Shown: positions 25,688 to 33,426 of the stretch, in pieces
Numbering within the stretch: position 1 is the first letter of the stretch
Layout: every line of letters starts with the position of its first letter
Origin: DATDAH01 sp036525535
GTDB taxonomy: Bacteria > Actinomycetota > Acidimicrobiia > Acidimicrobiales > DATDAH01
Length of the DNA stretch: 64,000 nucleotides
Direction of reading: 5' to 3'
Assembly: GCA_036525535.1 (NCBI GenBank)
Contig: DATDAH010000199.1
Span: 1-64,000, forward strand
Notes under the pieces: model-generated
The model's input: the letters and a program-made list of their open reading frames with translations, nothing else
Told to the model about the DNA's origin: nothing
Database searches by the model: none
Translations under genes and position numbers: made by a program

Positions 25688-26598
25688 GGTGCCTTCTCCC
25701 GGGTGAGCCGGAGGAAGACATCCTCGAGGTGCTGGCGGCCGGCCCGGAGGTCGCCCAGGGCCAGGTTGCGCTCGGCCAGCCAGGCCGTGAGCGCGGCCAC
25801 GGTGCGGGGGGAGGGCTCGGTCGCCACCCGGTACTCGCCGTCGGTCTCCTCGGTGACCGGGGCGCCGAGCGCGGTGGCCAGGCTGTGCACGTCCAGCCCG
25901 GCGGGGGCACCGAAGCGGATCTCGGCGGCCGGGGCGCTCATCAGCTCCGCCGGCGTGCCGTCGGCGACCACGCGGCCCCGGTCGACGATCACGACCCGGT
26001 CGGCCACCTTCTCGGCCTCGGCCAGGTCGTGGGTGGCCAGCAGGACGCAGACCCCGGCGTCCCGTTGCTCCCTGACCACGTCCCGCACCAACAGGCGGCC
26101 GTCCACGTCGAGACCGGCGGTGGGCTCGTCCAGGAACGCCACCTGGGGCCGACCGACGAGGGCCAGGGCGAGGGACAGGCGTTGCTGCTGGCCCCCCGAC
26201 AGGCGGCGGGCCGTGGCCTTGCCCTGGTCCTCCAGCCCCACCCGCCGGAGCAGGGCGGCGGGGTCGGCCGGCTCGTCGTAGAAGGCCGCGAAGAGATCGA
26301 GGACCTCGGCGGTGCGGATGCCGGGGTAGAGGCCACCCTCCTGGAGCATCACGCCGATGCGACCGACCACGGCGGCGTGGTCGGCCAGGGGGTCGTGACC
26401 CAGGACCCGGACGGCGCCGGCCGCCGGCCGGCGGAAGCCTTCGAGGGCCTCGATGGTGGAGGTCTTGCCTGCCCCGTTCGGCCCCAGGAGGGCGACCACT
26501 TCGCCCGCTTCGGCGGCGAACGACACCCCGTCCACGGCCACCACGTCGCCGTAGGCGATGCGCAGGTCCCGGACCTCGACGGCCGACGGTTGGCTCAC
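25684..26598 (-). CDS. ABC exporter ATPase
   Basis: This 304-residue ATPase partners the ABC-2 permease. Walker A GPNGAGKT lies at 39-46, signature LSGGQ at 133-137, Walker B FLDEP at 155-159 and a switch His in THDLAEA. A C-terminal region of about 90 residues after the ATPase core is typical of drug or antibiotic exporter ATPases (DrrA/CcmA-like). It is the first gene of a coupled trio: ATPase, permease, desulfurase-like. It diverges from serS. Confidence 0.9.
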   Translation of the reverse strand: MSQPSAVEVRDLRIAYGDVVAVDGVSFAAEAGEVVALLGPNGAGKTSTIEALEGFRRPAAGAVRVLGHDPLADHAAVVGRIGVMLQEGGLYPGIRTAEVLDLFAAFYDEPADPAALLRRVGLEDQGKATARRLSGGQQQRLSLALALVGRPQVAFLDEPTAGLDVDGRLLVRDVVREQRDAGVCVLLATHDLAEAEKVADRVVIVDRGRVVADGTPAELMSAPAAEIRFGAPAGLDVHSLATALGAPVTEETDGEYRVATEPSPRTVAALTAWLAERNLALGDLRAGRQHLEDVFLRLTREKAP

Positions 26599-26670
26599 GA
26601 CCGGACGCTACCGACTGGCCCCGGGGCGGACGCAGGCCGAAAGGCCCCGGGTTCGAGGGGTGGGCGGCGG

Positions 26671-26676
26671 TACCTT
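26671..26676 (+). promoter_or_regulatory. Candidate -10 element of serS
   Basis: TACCTT begins 13 bases before the serS GTG. Transcription would start at or next to the start codon, giving a leaderless mRNA. No convincing -35 hexamer is visible. Confidence 0.4.
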
Positions 26677-26683
26677 CCCTGCG

Positions 26684-27973
26684 GTGATCGACGTCCGCCT
26701 GATCCGCAGTGACCCCGATGCGGTCAAGTCCGCCCTCGGGCGCCGGGGCGAGGACCTCACGCCGATCGAACGGGTCATCGAGCTGGACCGCCGGCAGCGG
26801 GACCTGACCCGGGAGCGGGACGAGATCCGCCACCAGGTGAAGGCCCTGTCGAAGGAGGTCGGTGGGCTCCGGAAGGCGGGCGAGACCGAGCGGGCCGAAG
26901 CGCTCCAGGCCGAGAGCCGGGCTCTCGGTGAGCGGGAGGCGGCCCTGGCCGCCGAGGCCGACGCCCGGGCCGAGGAGGTCCGCCAGATCCTCCTCTTCGT
27001 CCCCAACCTGCCGTCGCCCGACGCCCCCGACGGAGCGAGTGAAGGAGACAACCCGGTTCTGCGCCAGGGCGGTCCGGATCCTGACAACTACGCCGAGCAC
27101 CAGCAGGTGCCCCATTGGGAGACGGGGGAGACCCTCGGCATCCTCGACTTCGAGCGGGGGGTGAAGCTGGCCGGGTCCATGTTCGTCGCCTACCGCGGCA
27201 TGGGTGCGACGGTCGCCCGCGCGCTCTGCCAGCTGGCCCTCGACCGCAACGCCGACCTGTACGAGGAGGTGCGGCCCCCCTCGCTGGTGCGGACCGAGAT
27301 CATGGTCGGCACCGGTCAGCTCCCGAAGTTCCAGGAGGACGCCTACCACCTCGAGCGGGACGACCTGTGGGCGGTCCCCACCGCCGAGGTCCCACTCACC
27401 TCGCTCTACCGGGACGAGATCCTGGACGAGGCCGACCTGCCCATGCGCTTCATGGCCTACTCGCCCTGCTTCCGGCGGGAGGCGGGCTCGGCCGGCCGGG
27501 ACACGCGGGGCCTGCTGCGGGTCCACGAGTTCGACAAGGTCGAGCTCCTGGCTCTGACCACGCCGGTCCAGGCCCCGGACCTGCAGGCCGAGATCATGGA
27601 CCGGGCCGAGGCCCTGGTCGGGGAGCTGGGCCTGAGCCACCGGGTCATCGACATCTGCACCGGCGACATGGGCATCGCCCATCACCGCTCGTGGGACCTC
27701 GAGGTCTGGTCACCGGGCGTCGGCCAGTGGCTCGAGGCCTCGTCGGTCTCGTGGCTGAGCGACTACCAGGCCCGCCGGGCCAACCTCCGCTACCGCCCCG
27801 CGGGGGCCAAGGGGACCGAGCTGCTGCACACCCTCAACGGCTCGGGCCTGGCCGTCCCCCGCGTCCTCGCCGCCCTCCTCGAGGTCCATCGCCGCGAGGA
27901 CGGAAGCGTCGCCCTCCCCGAACCGCTCCACCCTTACCTCCGCGGCGCCACCGAGATCGCCCTCCCCGCTTAG
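26684..27973 (+). CDS. serS: Seryl-tRNA synthetase
   Basis: This 429-residue class II synthetase charges tRNA(Ser). The N-terminal coiled-coil tRNA-binding arm is about residues 28-105; the catalytic domain has TAEVPLTSLYRDEIL, motif 2 FRREAGSAGRDTRGLLRVHEFDKVE-like (shortened here) around 260-285, and motif 3 LNGSGLAVPR near the end. The GTG at 26684 gives MIDVRLIRSDPD, the normal start; an earlier frame extension is antisense to the ABC ATPase. Confidence 0.96.
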   Translation: MIDVRLIRSDPDAVKSALGRRGEDLTPIERVIELDRRQRDLTRERDEIRHQVKALSKEVGGLRKAGETERAEALQAESRALGEREAALAAEADARAEEVRQILLFVPNLPSPDAPDGASEGDNPVLRQGGPDPDNYAEHQQVPHWETGETLGILDFERGVKLAGSMFVAYRGMGATVARALCQLALDRNADLYEEVRPPSLVRTEIMVGTGQLPKFQEDAYHLERDDLWAVPTAEVPLTSLYRDEILDEADLPMRFMAYSPCFRREAGSAGRDTRGLLRVHEFDKVELLALTTPVQAPDLQAEIMDRAEALVGELGLSHRVIDICTGDMGIAHHRSWDLEVWSPGVGQWLEASSVSWLSDYQARRANLRYRPAGAKGTELLHTLNGSGLAVPRVLAALLEVHRREDGSVALPEPLHPYLRGATEIALPA

Positions 27974-27994
27974 GAGGGGGTTTCCGGCCTCGGG

Positions 27995-28000
27995 TATCGT
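27995..28000 (+). promoter_or_regulatory. Candidate -10 element before the sdhC leader gene
   Basis: TATCGT begins 12 bases upstream of the GTG of the 45-codon gene, the leaderless arrangement seen elsewhere in this window. It would drive the small gene together with sdhC and sdhD independently of serS. Confidence 0.4.
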
Positions 28001-28006
28001 CGCCCC

Positions 28007-28144
28007 GTGCTCGCTCTGACCACGGCGCAGGTGCTGTTCAGCATCGCCCTGGGCCTCGTCGCCCTGCTCATCACCGGCTTCGGCCTCTACGTGGCCCGGA
28101 CCACGTTCTGGGGCGACCGCTGGTACCCGAAAGCCTCTCGATGA
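28007..28144 (+). CDS. Small single-helix membrane protein coupled to sdhC
   Basis: A 45-codon frame (GTG start) encodes a peptide with one membrane helix (about residues 8-29) and a short basic/aromatic tail (RTTFWGDRWYPKASR). The stop overlaps the sdhC ATG (ATGA), so translation of sdhC would be coupled to it. A candidate -10 box lies at the right distance upstream. I know no family for it. It could be a small accessory subunit of the succinate dehydrogenase membrane anchor or only a leader peptide for coupling. Confidence 0.6.
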   Translation: MLALTTAQVLFSIALGLVALLITGFGLYVARTTFWGDRWYPKASR

Positions 28145-28524
28145 GAGCAGGCAACAGCACCATCTACAAGGGGCGCAGCGGCCAGTGGGCCTTCGTGACC
28201 CATCGGGTTTCGGGGTTCCTGGTCTTCATGTTCCTGCTGCTGCACATCGTCGACGTGTCGCTGGTCAACGCCGACGTCGATCTCTACGACGAGGTCCACG
28301 CTCTCTACGGCAACATCCTCCTGCGCCTGTTCGAGTGCGGGCTGCTGCTGGCCCTGCTCTTCCACTCGCTGAACGGCCTCCGGATCGTCATCGTGGACTT
28401 CTTCCCGAGGGCAGTGGCCAACGAGCAGAGGTTGACCACCGGTGTGGTCGCCCTGACCCTGCTCGCCGGCATCCCCGGCTCGTTGATCATCCTCTGGCCC
28501 TTCATCGACGGCACGATCCTCTGA
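28141..28524 (+). CDS. sdhC: Succinate dehydrogenase cytochrome b subunit (SdhC-like)
   Basis: This 127-residue membrane anchor has three helices. The N-terminal motif WAFVTHRVSGFLVFMF and later LLFHSLNGLRIVIVD carry the Ser/Arg and His that form the quinone site and heme b ligation in SdhC families. The ATG overlaps the stop of the small gene upstream, and sdhD begins one base inside its stop (TGATG). sdhA and sdhB are not adjacent, so the catalytic subunits must be encoded elsewhere. Confidence 0.88.
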   Translation: MRAGNSTIYKGRSGQWAFVTHRVSGFLVFMFLLLHIVDVSLVNADVDLYDEVHALYGNILLRLFECGLLLALLFHSLNGLRIVIVDFFPRAVANEQRLTTGVVALTLLAGIPGSLIILWPFIDGTIL

Positions 28525-28928
28525 TGGCCGCTCCCGCCACCACCCGCCGGGCCCGGGCCTCCACCCGCGGCGCCCTTGCGCGCAAACCCAAGTCCAACTT
28601 CGAGACCTGGTCCTGGTACTTCATGCGGGTCTCGGGCCTGATCCTGATCTTCCTGGCCCTGACCCACTTCGCCATCACCCACATCCTCAACGACGTGGTC
28701 GACACCGACGCCGAGTTCGTGGCCGAACGCTGGGACAACCCGCTGTGGCGCCTGTTCGACTGGGCCCTGCTGGCGCTGGCCCTGCTCCACGGCGTCAACG
28801 GCGTGCGCTGGAGCCTCGACGACTACGTCACCCGCCCCGGTCGTCGGGCCGCCCTGAAGGCGTTGCTGTACTCGGTGACCGGCGGGCTCTTCGCCTACGG
28901 CACCCTCGTCGTCGTCAGCTACGGCTGA
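28524..28928 (+). CDS. sdhD: Succinate dehydrogenase membrane anchor (SdhD-like)
   Basis: This 134-residue protein has a basic N-terminal tail followed by three helices. WSWYFMRVSGLILIFLALTHF and LALLHGVNGVRWSLDDY are the SdhD counterparts of the SdhC quinone/heme motifs, with the His of LLHGVNG as likely heme ligand. The ATG overlaps the sdhC stop by one base. It is followed after nine bases by a methyltransferase gene, not by sdhAB. Confidence 0.87.
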   Translation: MAAPATTRRARASTRGALARKPKSNFETWSWYFMRVSGLILIFLALTHFAITHILNDVVDTDAEFVAERWDNPLWRLFDWALLALALLHGVNGVRWSLDDYVTRPGRRAALKALLYSVTGGLFAYGTLVVVSYG

Positions 28929-28937
28929 GCCCCGCCG

Positions 28938-29579
28938 ATGGGGCTGAAGCACCTGCCCGTCATCGTCCCGGTCCGCCACGAGCGGGAGGCCGGGGCCAAC
29001 GCCGACCACCCCATGCGCAAGGTGACCCGGCAGGTCGCCTTCGATCCGGACGGCTGGACCGCCGAGCGCCGGACCACTGTGGCCGAGCTCTTCGACGGCC
29101 TCGCCCCCGAATGGCACACCCGGGAGGTCCCCGGCCGCTACGACGCCCTGAACGACGCTCTCGAGCGCGGCGACGTCCCCGCCGACGGCCCCACGCTCGA
29201 GCTCGGCTCGGGCACCGGCCTGTCCACCCCCCTCCTGGCCGAGCACTTCCCCGGGCTCGTCGCCGCGGACCTGTCCATCGAGATGCTCCGCCTGGCCCCG
29301 GTCGACGCCGCCCCCCGACTCCAGGCCGACAGCTCCCAGCTGCCCTTCCCCGACGGCAGCCTGCAGGTGCTCGTGGTCATCAACATGCTGCTGTTCCCCA
29401 CGGAGATGGCCCGGGTCCTCGCCCTCCACGGCGTGCTGGTCTGGGTCAACACCAGCGGCGACCGCACACCCATCTACCTCCCTGCCGATGACGTGGTCGC
29501 GGCCCTCCCTGGCGACTGGACCGGCAAGGCCGGTGAAGCCGGCACCGGCACCTGGTGCGCCGTCCGCCGAACCCTCTAG
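28938..29579 (+). CDS. SAM-dependent methyltransferase, class I
   Basis: This 213-residue protein has a Rossmann-type SAM-binding motif LELGSGTGLSTPLLAE (about 87-102), then VAADLSIEML (motif II acidic residue) and QADSSQLPFPDGSLQVLVV (motif III/IV). The arrangement is that of UbiE/COQ5-like enzymes. The substrate is unknown. It is nine bases after sdhD and could be in the same transcript. The N-terminal 80 residues are not recognisable. Confidence 0.8.
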   Translation: MGLKHLPVIVPVRHEREAGANADHPMRKVTRQVAFDPDGWTAERRTTVAELFDGLAPEWHTREVPGRYDALNDALERGDVPADGPTLELGSGTGLSTPLLAEHFPGLVAADLSIEMLRLAPVDAAPRLQADSSQLPFPDGSLQVLVVINMLLFPTEMARVLALHGVLVWVNTSGDRTPIYLPADDVVAALPGDWTGKAGEAGTGTWCAVRRTL

Positions 29580-29583
29580 GAAA

Positions 29584-29597
29584 CGAACAGGTGTTCG
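29584..29597 (+). promoter_or_regulatory. LexA (SOS) box
   Basis: CGAACAGGTGTTCG fits the Gram-positive/actinobacterial SOS-box consensus CGAACRNRYGTTYG at every position, with six-base perfect arms. It lies 16 bases upstream of the radical SAM start codon, just before a candidate -10 (TAGGCT at 29600-29605), where bound LexA would block RNA polymerase. Confidence 0.8.
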
Positions 29598-29599
29598 TC

Positions 29600-29605
29600 T
29601 AGGCT
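29600..29605 (+). promoter_or_regulatory. Candidate -10 element of the radical SAM gene
   Basis: TAGGCT begins 13 bases before the ATG at 29613, implying a leaderless transcript, and directly follows the LexA box. Confidence 0.45.
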
Positions 29606-29612
29606 GTGGGGC

Positions 29613-30656
29613 ATGGCGACGGCCGAACCTCAGCTGCGATGGGAGCTGGAGGACGCGCCACGGCCGCAGCAGTCGTTGTTCGGCGACCTGGTCGAGCGGC
29701 AGATCGGGCGGGGCGAGTTCCGGGGCCTGGAGTTCTCGCTCGTGCGGGCCCGGTCGATCATCAACAAGGTGGACGTGCCATGGCTGGCCTTCGGCCACAG
29801 CATCAACGTGTACCGAGGCTGCAGCCACGCGTGCGTCTACTGCTTCGCCCGCCCGACGCACTCGTACCTCGGCCTCGACATCGGGGAGGACTTCGACCGG
29901 CGGATCGTCGTCAAGATCAACGCGCCCGACGTCCTGCGGGCCGAGCTCTCGCCCCGGCGGTGGGCGGGGGAGCCCATCGCCATGGGGACCAACACCGATC
30001 CGTACCAGCGCTGTGAGGGCAAGTTCCACCTGACCCGTCAGGTGCTGGAGGTGCTGGTCGAGTTCGCCAATCCCTTCTCGATCCTGACCAAGTCGACCCT
30101 TGCCCGGCGCGACCTCGATCTGATCGCGGAGGCGGCGCAGCGGACCGAGGTCCGCATCGACTTCTCCGTCGGCACCCTCGACGAGGACGTCTGGCGCCTC
30201 ACCGAGCCGGGTACGCCGCACCCCCGGCGCCGGCTCCGGGCCGTCGAGCAGTTCCGGGAGGCGGGTGTCCCGTGCGGCGTGCTCATGGCGCCGGTCCTGC
30301 CCGGCCTCTCCGACGGTCCCGAGCAGCTGGCCGAGGTGGCTGACGCCTGCAAGGCCATCGGCGTCCGCCCGGCCGGCCCGGTGCCGCTGCACCTGCGCCC
30401 CGGGGTCAAGGAGCATGTCCTGACCTGGATCCGGGAGCACCGGCCCGATCTGGCCGAGCAGTACGAGCGCTCCTACCGCACCGCCTACCTGCCCCCGCCT
30501 CAGCGCAAGCAGCTGGCGGCCCGGTTCCGCGCCGCCCTGGGTCCCGACGCCCCGCCCAAGGCCCCGGTCCGTTCGCTCTACGGCAAAGGCGCCCAGCCCA
30601 CCCCGCCCGAGGCGCCCAAGGTCGCCCCCACCCGCCAACTCGACCTCGGCCTCTGA
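29613..30656 (+). CDS. Rv2578c-family radical SAM protein, LexA-controlled
   Basis: This 347-residue protein carries the radical SAM cluster motif C70-x3-C74-x2-C77 (RGCSHACVYCFARPTH). Later TNTDPYQRCEGKFHLTRQ and LTKSTLARRDLDLI match the Rv2578c/spore photoproduct lyase-related group. The last 60 residues are proline/basic-rich. A perfect SOS box stands upstream, so the gene is expected to be induced by DNA damage, which favours a repair or nucleic-acid modification role. The actual substrate is unknown. Confidence 0.88.
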   Translation: MATAEPQLRWELEDAPRPQQSLFGDLVERQIGRGEFRGLEFSLVRARSIINKVDVPWLAFGHSINVYRGCSHACVYCFARPTHSYLGLDIGEDFDRRIVVKINAPDVLRAELSPRRWAGEPIAMGTNTDPYQRCEGKFHLTRQVLEVLVEFANPFSILTKSTLARRDLDLIAEAAQRTEVRIDFSVGTLDEDVWRLTEPGTPHPRRRLRAVEQFREAGVPCGVLMAPVLPGLSDGPEQLAEVADACKAIGVRPAGPVPLHLRPGVKEHVLTWIREHRPDLAEQYERSYRTAYLPPPQRKQLAARFRAALGPDAPPKAPVRSLYGKGAQPTPPEAPKVAPTRQLDLGL

Positions 30657-30677
30657 CCCCCTGCGAGACTCGGGGCG

Positions 30678-31319
30678 ATGGCTGATCTGGATCTCGTGCG
30701 GGCGGAGCATCTCGCCCAGGGCCTCGAGCTCGGCGACCTGGACCCCGATCCGGTCGTCCAGTGCCGGACCTGGTGGGACCGGGCCGTCGCCGTGGGGGTG
30801 CACCAGCCCGAGGCCGTGGCCCTGGCCACAGCCGACGCCGATGGCCGATCCTCCGTCCGTTACGTCCTCCTGCGGGGACTGGACGCGGACGGCCTCCGCT
30901 TCTACACGAACTACGACTCGCCCAAGGGCCGGGACCTGACCGTCAACCCCTACGCCGCGCTCGATCTGGCGTGGGTCGAGATCGGTCGACAGATCCGCGC
31001 CGAAGGGCCCGTGCAGCCGACGTCCGGCGACGACTCCGATGCCTACTGGGCCACCCGCCCGCGGCCCAGCCAGCTGGCGGCCCGTGCGTCCCGGCAGAGC
31101 CGACCGGTGGCGGACCGTTCCTCCATGGTCGAGGCGGTGGCCGCGGAAGCCGCCCGCTGGGACGGCCAGGCGGTGCCCCGTCCCGACAACTGGGGCGGCT
31201 TCGCGCTCCGGCCCGAACGGTGGGAGTTCTGGAACGGTCGCCCCGACCGCCTTCACGATCGCTTCGCCTACGAGCCCGACGGCGCCGGCGGTTGGGTGAT
31301 CACCCGTCGCTGGCCGTGA
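30678..31319 (+). CDS. pdxH: Pyridoxine/pyridoxamine 5'-phosphate oxidase
   Basis: This 213-residue FMN-dependent enzyme makes PLP. Key stretches are RYVLLRGLDADGLRFYTNY (FMN and substrate site), SPKGRDL, GRQIRAEG, the PRPSQLAARASRQS motif and the closing WGGFALRPERWEFWNGRPDRLHDR (shown in part), all diagnostic of PdxH. The ATG follows the radical SAM stop by 21 bases. It overlaps the convergent hydrolase gene by 20 bases. Confidence 0.96.
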   Translation: MADLDLVRAEHLAQGLELGDLDPDPVVQCRTWWDRAVAVGVHQPEAVALATADADGRSSVRYVLLRGLDADGLRFYTNYDSPKGRDLTVNPYAALDLAWVEIGRQIRAEGPVQPTSGDDSDAYWATRPRPSQLAARASRQSRPVADRSSMVEAVAAEAARWDGQAVPRPDNWGGFALRPERWEFWNGRPDRLHDRFAYEPDGAGGWVITRRWP

Positions 31320-31884
31320 GGGCCGAGGAGGCGGCGGCGAGGCCGGCGACCAGAGCCTGACGGGCGACGGGGTCGGCGTTGGGGCCCTGCAGGCGGATGC
31401 GCGGCGGGAGCTCGATCTGCACCCCGCCGCCGCGGGAGCGGTTGACGGGGTTGTCGGGATGCAGGCCCCGCAGGGCCTTGGGGATGTCGGCCAGGTCGGC
31501 CGCGACCGTGTAGCCCGGCAGGGCCGCCCGCAGGTGACCGGCGACGTGGCCGGCGAGCGCACGGTCCCCGCCGCCCAGGAGCAGCGTGGTGAACAGGCCG
31601 TCCCGCCCGTAGCCGTGGACCGACAGCACGACGTCGACGTGGCCGAGGAACCGTCCCAGGGCGGGGCTCTCGGCGGGATCCATCTGCACGGACGGGACGT
31701 GCCACCGCAGGTCATCGGGCTGGCAGAGGGCGTAGAGCGACGCCCCCGACCGTTCGGCCGCCTCGGCGGCGATGTCGTCGGTCTCCCGTTCCAGTGATCC
31801 GCCGTGCAGCGCCAGGAAGCCGACGGTCGAGCGCAGCTCGAGGTGCTCCTCGACGCCGTCGTGGGCCAGGAGCTCAGCCAGCAC
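31300..31884 (-). CDS. Poly-gamma-glutamate hydrolase family protein (DUF867)
   Basis: This 194-residue protein has LALHGGSLERETDDIA and VLSVHGYG with conserved Glu/His pairs, plus the closing RGGGVQIELPPRIR. These fit the zinc-dependent gamma-PGA hydrolase/YjqB family, which is related to carboxypeptidase-like amidases. Natural substrates in this organism are unknown. Its ATG overlaps the CcdA-like stop by eleven bases, so it forms the end of a TlpA-CcdA-hydrolase operon. It converges with pdxH. Confidence 0.75.
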   Translation of the reverse strand: MLAELLAHDGVEEHLELRSTVGFLALHGGSLERETDDIAAEAAERSGASLYALCQPDDLRWHVPSVQMDPAESPALGRFLGHVDVVLSVHGYGRDGLFTTLLLGGGDRALAGHVAGHLRAALPGYTVAADLADIPKALRGLHPDNPVNRSRGGGVQIELPPRIRLQGPNADPVARQALVAGLAAASSALTASDG

Positions 31885-32779
31885 GGGCGGGCTCGTCGTC
31901 CTCGTCGTCCTTGCTGTGGGGCGCCCGCTCCGGCGGGGCCGGACGGGCCAGGACGAAGAGCAGGGCGGCGCAGACCACGATGCCCAGGACCAGGCCCAGC
32001 CGCTCCGCCCCGAGATCCTGGATCCAGGTGGAGATGTCCGAGCTCCAGCCCGTGACCGTGTCGACCGGGCCCGCCGCGGTCCGGGGGTCGTCGCGGATGC
32101 GCAGCTCGTAGATGCCGTACCAGGTGAAATAGGCCCCGGCCACGACCAGGAACCCGCCGGCGACCCGGTTGACGAACGGCAGGGCCGAGCGCAACCGGTG
32201 GACCAGCGACTGGCGGGCCAGCGCGAGGGCCAGGGTGAGAACGGTCAGGACCAGGCCCATGCCCAGGGCGAAGCAGACGTACATGGCGATGCCCGACGCC
32301 GTGTTCGAGCGGCTGAACGTGCCCGCCACCACGCTCAGGAAGACGGGCAAGGTGCACGACAGCGAAGCCACCGCGTAGGACACGCCGAACACGAACATCG
32401 AGGGCAGGGTCCGTTCCCGTCCGCCCCGCTCCAGGTGGGGGAGAGCCAGGCGCAGCTCGAAGCCGCCGAGCAGGGCGATGCCCAGAGACAGGACGGCGAG
32501 GCCGACCACGATGGTCATCCACGGGAACCACTCGTCGACGGCCAGGGACAAGTGGGAGATCAGGGCGCCGATCGTGGTGAACACGGCCACGAAGCCCAGG
32601 GTCACGACGGCACCGACGGCCAGGGCCCGGGCCACGCCGGCGCGGGCGTCCGCGTCGGCCGCCCCGGCGTCCAGGCCCAGGAAGAAGGTCAGATAGGCCG
32701 GGAGCATGGCGAAGCCGCACGGGTTCACCGTGGCCACCATCCCGGCCGTGAAGGCGAGGGCCAGCGGGGCGTCGATCAC
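31874..32779 (-). CDS. CcdA-family thiol-disulfide electron carrier
   Basis: This 301-residue membrane protein has about seven helices plus a longer C-terminal region with one more. The redox cysteines are C21 (NPCGFAMLPAY) and C142 (SLSCTLPVF), positioned as in CcdA/DsbD transmembrane domains. It would pass reducing power across the membrane to the TlpA-like protein encoded just upstream (overlapping GTGA), for cytochrome c maturation or CuA assembly. The CuA subunit and heme c of CtaC are obvious potential clients. Confidence 0.87.
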   Translation of the reverse strand: MIDAPLALAFTAGMVATVNPCGFAMLPAYLTFFLGLDAGAADADARAGVARALAVGAVVTLGFVAVFTTIGALISHLSLAVDEWFPWMTIVVGLAVLSLGIALLGGFELRLALPHLERGGRERTLPSMFVFGVSYAVASLSCTLPVFLSVVAGTFSRSNTASGIAMYVCFALGMGLVLTVLTLALALARQSLVHRLRSALPFVNRVAGGFLVVAGAYFTWYGIYELRIRDDPRTAAGPVDTVTGWSSDISTWIQDLGAERLGLVLGIVVCAALLFVLARPAPPERAPHSKDDEDDEPARAG

Positions 32780-33369
32780 GCCAGCAAGCCGTTCAGCTCG
32801 TCCCGGAGCTCGTCGGGGTGGATCTGGGACAGGTGGGACGTCGTGATCGTGCCGTCGGCGGCGATGAAGACCGTGGTCGGATAGCCCCCACCGGCGAAGG
32901 CGGTGATGATGTCGCCGTCGGGGTCACGCCCGATGTCGTAGGTCACGCCCGTGCGCTCGACCAGCTCGCGTCCGGCCCGGACGGACTCGGCGGAGGAGAG
33001 GCCGAGGAAGGCGACCTGGTCGCCGTAGGTCTCGAACGCGTCCTCGAGGTCCGGCATCTCCACCACGCAGGGGACGCAGCCGTTGTAGAAGAAGTTGATC
33101 AGCGCCGGTCGTCCGGCCCGGAACGTCTCGAAGTCGATGTCGGCGCCGCCCGTCAGGGGCTCGAAGGTGAAGTCCGGCGCCGGCTCACCCTCGAGCTCCC
33201 CCGGCGGGATGGTCCCGTCGCCGGCGCCTGGGGCCAGGGTGAGAGCGGGAGGGCCGGCCGTCTCGTCGTCGTCCAGCACGAAGCTCAAGACCAGGGCCGT
33301 GATGAGGCCGGCCAGCACCATGGCGACCAGCGTCACGCCGAGGGGGCTGCCCACGCGCTTGCCGGCCAT
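32776..33369 (-). CDS. Membrane-anchored TlpA/ResA-like thioredoxin
   Basis: This 197-residue protein has an N-terminal membrane helix (about 10-31) and an extracytoplasmic thioredoxin fold. The redox pair is C98-VP-C101 (NGCVPCVVEMP), with the cis-proline region GGYPTTVFI. It resembles TlpA/ResA reductases that serve cytochrome c or Cu-centre maturation. It is coupled to the CcdA-like gene, forming an electron relay. The ATG at 33369 is the natural start. Confidence 0.9.
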   Translation of the reverse strand: MAGKRVGSPLGVTLVAMVLAGLITALVLSFVLDDDETAGPPALTLAPGAGDGTIPPGELEGEPAPDFTFEPLTGGADIDFETFRAGRPALINFFYNGCVPCVVEMPDLEDAFETYGDQVAFLGLSSAESVRAGRELVERTGVTYDIGRDPDGDIITAFAGGGYPTTVFIAADGTITTSHLSQIHPDELRDELNGLLA

Positions 33370-33426
33370 GGCCCGGGACGGTACCCGTGGTCACCGGCGG
33401 GCGACTCGCGCCCGCCGCCCGTCGCC

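Noticed and set aside
24953..27685. 910-codon frame containing the ABC-2 permease
   Set aside because: The first two thirds lie antisense to serS or in a shadow frame of the ABC ATPase; the gene was cut to the GTG at 25687.
29505..29560. CCGG-rich repeats near the methyltransferase end as a terminator
   Set aside because: They lie within the coding frame and reflect Gly/Ala codons rather than a paired stem with tail.
28305..32720. A 1471-codon open frame on the minus strand
   Set aside because: It runs antisense to sdhC, sdhD, the methyltransferase, radical SAM and pdxH genes and is an artefact of high GC at third positions; its Gly/His/Asp-rich composition has no domain.
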